From Bretschneidera sinensis (Eukaryota > Streptophyta > Magnoliopsida > Brassicales > Akaniaceae): a stretch of 64,000 nt of DNA. Numbering within the stretch: position 1 is the stretch's first letter; each line of letters opens with the position of its first letter. The stretch lies in the NCBI GenBank assembly GCA_023935145.1, contig CM043698.1:76154501-76218500 (forward strand). Direction: 5' to 3'. The translations under genes were made by a program, and so were the position numbers. A model generated the notes under the pieces. That model was not told the DNA's origin, did not search any database, and worked only from the letters and a program-made list of their open reading frames with translations. Positions 58,140 through 64,000 of the stretch are shown piece after piece.

Positions 58140-58623
58140 CTAGGCTAAAACCATGTGACCTAGATACTCAGTGGTCTCCTGACAGAACTCACATTTGTTC
58201 AACTTGGCATACAATTTGGGAGTAGCTAAACATAATAGTACTTGTCTTAAATGGCCCTCATGTTCTTCTTGTGAGGCACTGTAAATTAATACGTCATCAA
58301 AGAATACTGTAACAAAGTGCCTTAAAAAAGGATTGAAGATCATATTCATGGTGGCTTGAAAGGTAGAAGAACTTATCTATTGTAGGAATTGGGAACCTGT
58401 CTTTTGCAGTTACTACATTAAGGGCCCTGTAATCAATGCAAAAGCTCCAAGATCCATCTTTTTTCATTACTAACAAAACATGTGAGGAAAATGGGCTTTG
58501 GTTGTCTATGATAATCCCATTTTGTAACATTTCCTTAATTAGCTTTTCTATTTCACTTTTCTGGAAGTGAGGGTACCAACATGATTTGACATTAGCATGC
58601 TTATTACTGGGTATGAGATGCAT
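58140..58623 (-). pseudogene. Gypsy reverse transcriptase (element 2)
   Basis: The N-terminal block (58,297-58,623) has EIEKLIKEMLQNGII, SPFSSHVLLVMKKDGSW and CIDYRALNVVT with PIPTID. The C-terminal block (58,140-58,349) has VTVFFDDVLIYSASQEEHEG with the catalytic DD, then LNKCEFCQETTEYLGH. The segment between is missing or shifted. 57,461-58,139 holds degraded RNase H without a clear frame. Confidence 0.8.
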
Positions 58624-58965
58624 TTGATGATTGAGTGCTCTGGATGGTGGTAATTGAGATGGTTATTGGAAAATAACTTGGAATTATTGGTGCAAGTTTT
58701 CAATCATAAGAGGCTTTTGCTTATTAACCTCTTCCTTGGAATAACACTGCTTTTCAATTTTCAAGTGAAAATAGGACACAATACCTTCATATGTTGCTAG
58801 TTTATTCAATTGTTTGGTAGGTAATAGTGTAGGATTTAAGTTGGACTCTTCCACCAAGTGCACTTTCTATTCTTGCTATACAAATTCCATGGCTAACTGT
58901 TTGTAGTTAATGATAATAGAGCCCAACCTTTCCAGCCATTAAATGCCTAACACAATGTTTGTCCC

Positions 58966-59200
58966 TTAGATAGGAAGGATAAACAAATCAAAGTTAAAAG
59001 CATGGGTCTGTATGTTTAGAGGTACTGCTTGATAGATCTTATCACAGTACAAATAGTCTCCATTACCAACATAGACCTTAAACTGTTTGGAAGGAGAAAT
59101 AGACAATCCTAATCTTGTAGCCACCTTCTTTTCGGACGAAATTATAGGTACTCCCATTGTTTATCAAAATTTGCACTGTTAATTCCCATATTGACCACTT
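58966..59200 (-). pseudogene. Gypsy aspartic protease (element 2)
   Basis: Minus strand: INNGSTYNFV (the usual D-S-G-S-T-H-N-F site with the catalytic Asp replaced by Asn), a one-base shift, KKVATRLGLSI, FKVYVGNGDYLYC and FNFDLFILPI. The matching catalytic change in gypsy element 1 is independent. Confidence 0.65.
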
Positions 59201-59897
59201 AACCTGAGTGTTCTAGGACTCAATTGGCCAACTAAGGCATTTAAATTGATTTCTGATAACAAGTGATATTCTTCCTCTTCTTGTGTTTTTACAAATTGTT
59301 CCACTGGTTCCATAGCTTCCCATAATTCCTCTTCATGGTCTCCTATGAGCAAAAAGAATTTTCTTTTGCATTAATTCCAAGGGTTATACTTCTCATCACA
59401 GTTATAACATAATACTTTTTCCCTTCTACTATTCAATTTTGCAGGACTTAATCCCTTAACAGGAAATTGTGGTGGCTGATGGCTAGGATGAGATTTTGTT
59501 TACATTGGTCTTAGGTTGCATTTAATCATAGGATATTTTCTAGGAATTGACAAAGAGTTCTTGAAAATACCTTGTTTTGAGATGGTTGCAATTATTTTTT
59601 ACCACTGAGGTGTGAGAATTGGTTTGACATCTCCTGTATTTGGCTTCTTGCAATCTTGCTATTGCCATAACTCATAACAAAAGAGGTTTGAGCCATCAAA
59701 AGCTCCATTTTAAACTCTGGTTTGAGGACAAAAATAAAGAAACTGACCAAGAAGGACTTAGATAATCCTTTTACTATGGTAGCAAGTGCCTCAAATTGTG
59801 CCTGTCATTTAGCAATACTAGTAGTTTGTTGTAATTTGGCTAAATGCTGTTTTTGGATCCTCATATTTGGAAGGCTCAAACCTTAACACCAGTACAT

Positions 59898-60472
59898 CAA
59901 GATATGTCTAGCAATATTACTAAAAATGATAAAAAAAAAAAAATCTTTACTTTACATTTTCTTCCCTTAACAATTTGCACTATGACAATATTGACACCCT
60001 ATATACACCCAATATATATCTAGTAATATTACTAAAAATGAAAAAAATACCTTTATTTTACATTTTTGTACCTTTTCTAATTTATCAATTTTCAAATAAT
60101 ATTGCGAATAGAAATGACAAAAAAGTCTTTATTTTACATTTTCTTTTCTTAACAATTTGCACTATGACTATTGTCACCCTATATACACCCAAGATATATA
60201 TAACAATATTACTAAAAATGACCAAAATATTTTTATTTTATTTTATATTTTCTTCTCTTTTTCTAGTTTATAAATTTTCAAATAATATTGCTACTAAAAG
60301 TGAGTAAAAAGAACTTTATTTTACATTTTCTTCCCTTAACAATTTACACTAACAATATTGTCACCCTATATACACCCAAGATATATCTGGAAATATTACT
60401 AAAATGAAAAAAATATCTTTATTTTATATATTCTTCCCTTTTCAAGTTTAACAATTTTCAAATAATATTTCT
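59898..60472 (+). repeat. Composite minisatellite at the end of unit 4
   Basis: Just over three periods of the 183-bp repeat, entered in mid-repeat at TCAAGATATGTCTAGC directly after gypsy sequence. This shows where the array resumes after the 36.5-kb block. Confidence 0.85.
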
Positions 60473-60586
60473 ATATATACGACATTAGAAAATAATGCTT
60501 CGACAAAATCTGCATCCTTAGATTAATTTGATAGTATTAAAATACCGAATCTTTTTTTTAGTTTCTCAAGACTTAACATCCTAATA

Positions 60587-60597
60587 TATTTATAAAG
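60587..60597 (+). promoter_or_regulatory. Candidate TATA box of DEFL copy 5
   Basis: TATTTATAAAG identical to the copy 1 motif and at the same distance from the ATG. Inference from position. Confidence 0.35.
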
Positions 60598-60665
60598 TTC
60601 AAGCAAGCTCAACTTCTAAAATTCAAATCAAAGAGTTAGCGTTGTTATCACAAGTATTTAGAACC

Positions 60666-60749
60666 ATGGAAGCTTCATTCAAACTGACCTTTTTGGTTGC
60701 TCTTATTCCTACACCATGTTCGTTTCTCTCTCTCTCTCTCTCTCTCTCT

Positions 60750-60796
<47 letters not shown>

Positions 60797-61304
60797 TTAT
60801 AAATCCAAATTTTTCAGGCGGGTCCATGGATAATTCTAAAGAAATTTATTAGTTATTTAGATTGAAAAAAGTCTTTTTAGCACTTTTTCATGTCACATAT
60901 CAATCTCTGATATGAGTAAGATGTTCGTTTCTTTGTAATGATTGAACTTTTGAAAATTTAGTTGGTTGATTTTTAAGCCATGACAAATTTTATTTTCTTT
61001 CAACCTGTGCATAATACAGTTCTCTACAAGTATATGTATTATGCATTTTTACATACACGCATGTATATACACATTGTACTTGTTCGTATATTTTTAATTT
61101 ATAATTATTATTCGTAAGTAGCTAATGAAACAGCGGTGGCTGTCAGGTGCACTATTCTCAACTCTATCAAAAATTGAAGCTAGAAAGACGATTCATTGTT
61201 CTTCAGATGAAGACTGTAGAAGACCTTGCGTACCGTCGCCTATTGATTATTGTGCTCACCCTCAAGGTATTTGTATATGCGTACCAGAAAAAAATCCCAA
61301 CTGA
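60666..61304 (+). CDS. Defensin-like six-cysteine secreted peptide, copy 5 (intact)
   Basis: Exons 60,666-60,717 and 61,147-61,304; intron 60,718-61,146 is GT-AG with the (TC)n(TA)n tract. The frame is open over 69 codons. Compared with copy 1 the changes are few: Leu to Pro in the signal core (LIPTP), Val to Ala just after the splice junction, one Lys to Arg after cysteine 2, and a silent change in a Ser codon before cysteine 2. All six cysteines and their spacing are kept. The proline in the signal core could lower secretion efficiency. With copy 1 this is the best candidate for a working gene in the window; whether either is transcribed cannot be seen. Confidence 0.72.
60725..60794 (+). 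repeat. (TC)n(TA)n microsatellite in the intron of DEFL copy 5
   Basis: Same tract as in copy 1, slightly shorter in TC and similar in TA, the main length difference between the two near-identical units. Confidence 0.9.
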
Positions 61305-62310
61305 AGCCAATCTCGATACAATTCACCTTTTTTGATGCAATCATGCAACAGATGCCATACAAGTAGAAGTTCATGAAATAAGCATATGCATCCTAAGTGA
61401 TTATGTTGTTTTCTATGTGTCCTTTGGTTTTGTTTATTTTCAATCTTTTATGTCTTAAATAATAATCAGAAGCTTAAATTGTTTGAGTAAAACTATTTAA
61501 GTTTGAGTCCTCTCGCCATATGTGAAAGTGCTCACATAATGTTTGATAGGGACTCTATTCTCTCCTTCTAAATGTTTTTTTATATAAAAAAATAAATGAG
61601 TGCCTAAATCGCCTTAAAGTGCAACTTATGTGAAATAATAATATTCTTTTATTACAGTGATGAATTCTAATATACCCATATTCCCTCCCAACATATACAA
61701 CTCATTTTGTCCATAAAGAAATTGTTGACCTAAAGATTTGACCTCAAGATTTCAAAGCACCCAAATCTCAAAGACTAGGGTAGAAACCAAAGAACCTAAG
61801 GCGGGGGTAAATAATAATGGTTAACTTGTGATTAAATGGGTTTGACACTAACAAATCATAAAATGGAACTTGCCAGCATCTTTCTCAATTCGATCACTTC
61901 AAAGTAACGGAGAACAATTGATCTTTGTGAAATCTACTTTGGCCAATTAAGTTTAGAGTGAATTCCACATCAAGGTGCATACAATGCTGAGTTAGAGCCT
62001 AAATATCTATTTATAAAGAATTTTACATAGTTTATACAGAGTATCATTCTTTAATTTACATGCAAAAATGCTAAACACAAATGAAGATCATAAATCAGGA
62101 TGATGACATTCAATATCTTTTTTCCAACACTATAATTTACTGTTTCTTTTCATTGCTGGGATCAGGAAAAACATGTTGGACAACTTTAAAAACTACTACT
62201 ACTTGATATGTTACTATGAAGAACCGATTGATATTTTACTATTTTAGCATTATTTAAAGAGCCAGCTAAAGATCAGTGAAACATTAAACTTCATAATCAG
62301 GATTTAATTT

Positions 62311-62685
62311 CTATTGAACATCTCCATAACTGTCCAACTCTTTCACTTCCTCCAAACTTTTAAGAAATAGTGGTAGTCTCTGGCGCAGCTTGACTGATTG
62401 AAGGGAAAGAATCCTATGTTTACCATCTGAACCTTTGCCTCCACCTTGCTCCGCAAGAAAACTTAGAGGATTTGCCTCGTACACCAAACGAAGATGATCT
62501 CTTGTATTTATTGCCACTCCACCATACAATAAGAGTGCGATGCAAATTAGCAACCAAAGAGCATATATAACGTGCATAATATTTCTTAGGGTATTTGCCT
62601 TTGCCTTGTCAGATAGTGCCAATATATTGTTTTAGACGTTCAAGCCAATCAAAATATCGTGCATCATGTATTGAATAGATTTGGC
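62311..62685 (-). pseudogene. Fructose-1,6-bisphosphatase last-exon pseudogene (unit 5)
   Basis: Same relic as 1866-2240 with the same TGA and the same one-base insertion, so both lesions predate the duplication. It differs by one residue in the open part (Leu for Met in LKSxEEV). Confidence 0.8.
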
Positions 62686-62764
62686 CTGGAAAAAAAAAAA
62701 AAAGCAGCCATCAAAACTGAGACTTAGTCAAACTTGTTAAGTGAGTTGTCAAACCATTCTCTAT

Positions 62765-63160
62765 GTCTGATATTTGCGAATACTTATAGCTATCGAATAG
62801 TTGTGAGTGAAAAGAACTATTAGATAATGGTCAATTGGAATCCACATATACCAAAGAGCACACTGCAAATGACTAGCTATAGAGGCTGAGTTTATAACCT
62901 ATTTTGCTACAGTGCAAGAGGTAGTATAACTTACGAGGTTTTTAGAAAAAGTATAGCGTTGTTGCTAATATATTGGATTTAATGACAATCAACTTTGATA
63001 GTCAAGTTGATATTGTCTAGATGTGGAATTCCTAATATCTTGGTGTGACATAGTACATTGATTATAAGAATAACTTCCATTGGACACAGTAACGATTAAA
63101 AGAATGTGATCTTATAGTACATATTTGTGTAATAGATAATTGAGCTAAATTTATCCATAG
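62765..63160 (+). pseudogene. Ty1/copia RT-RNase H fossil (unit 5)
   Basis: Equivalent of 2,330-2,720 with the same truncated start. Unit 5 lacks about 27 bp around 62,747 that unit 1 has as a small duplication (CTCAAGACTTAGTCAAAC). Confidence 0.5.
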
Positions 63161-64000
63161 AGAATGGTTTTGTCTTACATTGAAATCTCTAAGTATGTGT
63201 ATTGATTAAATAAATTTATATGTACTGGTATATTATTGAACTTTGGGTTCATTCCATGTATCTTTTTGGCATGTTAGATGTCTTAAACATGTTGACACTA
63301 GCACAAACACACACATATGGAAGTATGTCACTAGGAAAAAATGTTAGCTCTCTCACTCGAACGATCGCTTCAAGCTCTGAGATAGCGAGCTAAGCTAAGA
63401 CTTAGTATACTGTTTTTGGGCGCTAATGAGAGCGAGCCGAGTATATAGTGATTGTGAATTCATAATAAGTATACCTTCTTACAAGTCACCTTGACAAGAG
63501 TCAAGATGAGGACTTGAGTCGAAGCTTAAAGCTTAGACCGATCATGATCATCCCACGATTATGTAAACCTGGATGGAAGCCGGATGCGAGTGCTTGTTTA
63601 AGCACTTAAAAGAGCGATCTAATAAAGGACTCGAGCTTGGTGCATTAGAGCATGAATGTGTTGATTGTTGTTAAGCTAACATCTGTATAGTGGTATACAG
63701 TTTTTAAAGAAAGACAAACACTCTTATTGATAAAGAGTAAACCACTATAGCATGTATTTCATACTACATGTACTTAGTAAAACCTTAGAGGAAAGTGAGT
63801 AAGTGAACCCCTACATCCTCACTGTGTGAGACCATAAATGTTTACATAAATTAAAAGCCTTAGTTAGTGCCTTATGTGACTTTTGACAATGTTCTCAAAG
63901 GGATAAGCTAATGTTTGCTACTTTAGCATGATTTCAACGACGATGAAATAATTAACCTTATGGGGCATGTCTAGGAAAGAAATTAGTATGAAACGAAGAG

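Larger units (their letters stand above)
55820..59897 (-). mobile_element. Ty3/gypsy element 2 (decayed, gag-truncated)
   Basis: Reading right to left: a gag remnant with zinc knuckle (minus strand CYNCDEKYNP, near 59,370-59,415), protease, RT, RNase H remnants, integrase and C-terminal tail. A possible 3' LTR with a GGATATAAATACCC TATA box lies at 55,820-56,042, ending TATTACA. The right end is cut at 59,897, where the tandem array resumes. No primer site or 5' LTR. Stops and shifts are dense, so it is much older than gypsy element 1. Confidence 0.75.
60453..64000 (+). repeat. Long direct repeat of 1-3,565 (tandem unit 5)
   Basis: It matches the first 3,565 bp of the window base for base apart from microsatellite length changes, a few short indels and scattered substitutions, about 99% identity by eye. 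The offset is 60,452 at the left and 60,435 at the right. Other unit pairs differ visibly more, and unit 2 and unit 4 have deletions that unit 5 lacks. The repeat continues beyond the window. Confidence 0.9.

Overview
This is AT-rich nuclear DNA from a flowering plant, most likely a eudicot. The basis is GT-AG introns, Ty1/copia and Ty3/gypsy elements primed by initiator-Met tRNA, CACTA (En/Spm) transposons, a UGT91-type glycosyltransferase relic, a plastid-type FBPase relic and a proline tRNA relic. The species cannot be named from the sequence. No complete housekeeping gene is present; what is here is a tandemly duplicated small-peptide locus packed with transposons.

The backbone (1-23,425 and 59,898-64,000) is a tandem array of a 5.2-5.7 kb unit. 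Each unit has, in order: a two-exon gene for a secreted six-cysteine defensin-like (DEFL, CS-alpha-beta pattern) peptide on +, with a (TC)n(TA)n microsatellite in its intron; a pseudogene of the last exon of a fructose-1,6-bisphosphatase on -; an old Ty1/copia RT-RNase H fossil on +; about 1.5 kb of unrecognised spacer; and a composite minisatellite with a period near 183 bp. Five peptide-gene copies are visible. Copies 1 (214-858) and 5 (60,666-61,304) are intact. Copy 3 is open but lacks cysteine 4. Copies 2 and 4 are broken. The first 3.57 kb and last 3.55 kb of the window are about 99% identical, far closer than either is to the units between them, so the window spans just over one period of a recent duplication or conversion about 60.44 kb long.

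Insertions in the array: a copia element with 835-bp LTRs and a perfect 5-bp target duplication (6,217-11,260, -), and a 1.1-kb hAT/Mutator-like element (14,697-15,804) carrying a proline-tRNA relic and a tRNA-type SINE head. A second, truncated copia of the same family starts just after peptide copy 4 (23,426-27,507). It opens a 36.5-kb block of nested elements that replaces the rest of that unit.

That block holds, in order: a short copia LTR (27,565-27,743); gene-free AT-rich DNA with local duplications; a third copia fragment with an open RT-RNase H frame (31,334-33,166); two decayed CACTA transposase regions in tail-to-tail orientation around a cluster of subterminal repeats (33,208-43,620); a LINE relic; a UGT91-like pseudogene; a probable solo LTR; an F-box/LRR fragment; a possible CACTA-like element; a + strand copia fragment; an internally deleted gypsy element (51,799-54,648); and a second, decayed gypsy element (about 55,820-59,897). 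The array then resumes.

Functionally, the only plausible host products are the DEFL peptides of copies 1 and 5, and possibly 3. The remainder is pseudogenes and mobile elements. Calls rest on reading motifs and comparing repeats by eye; identities and counts are approximate.
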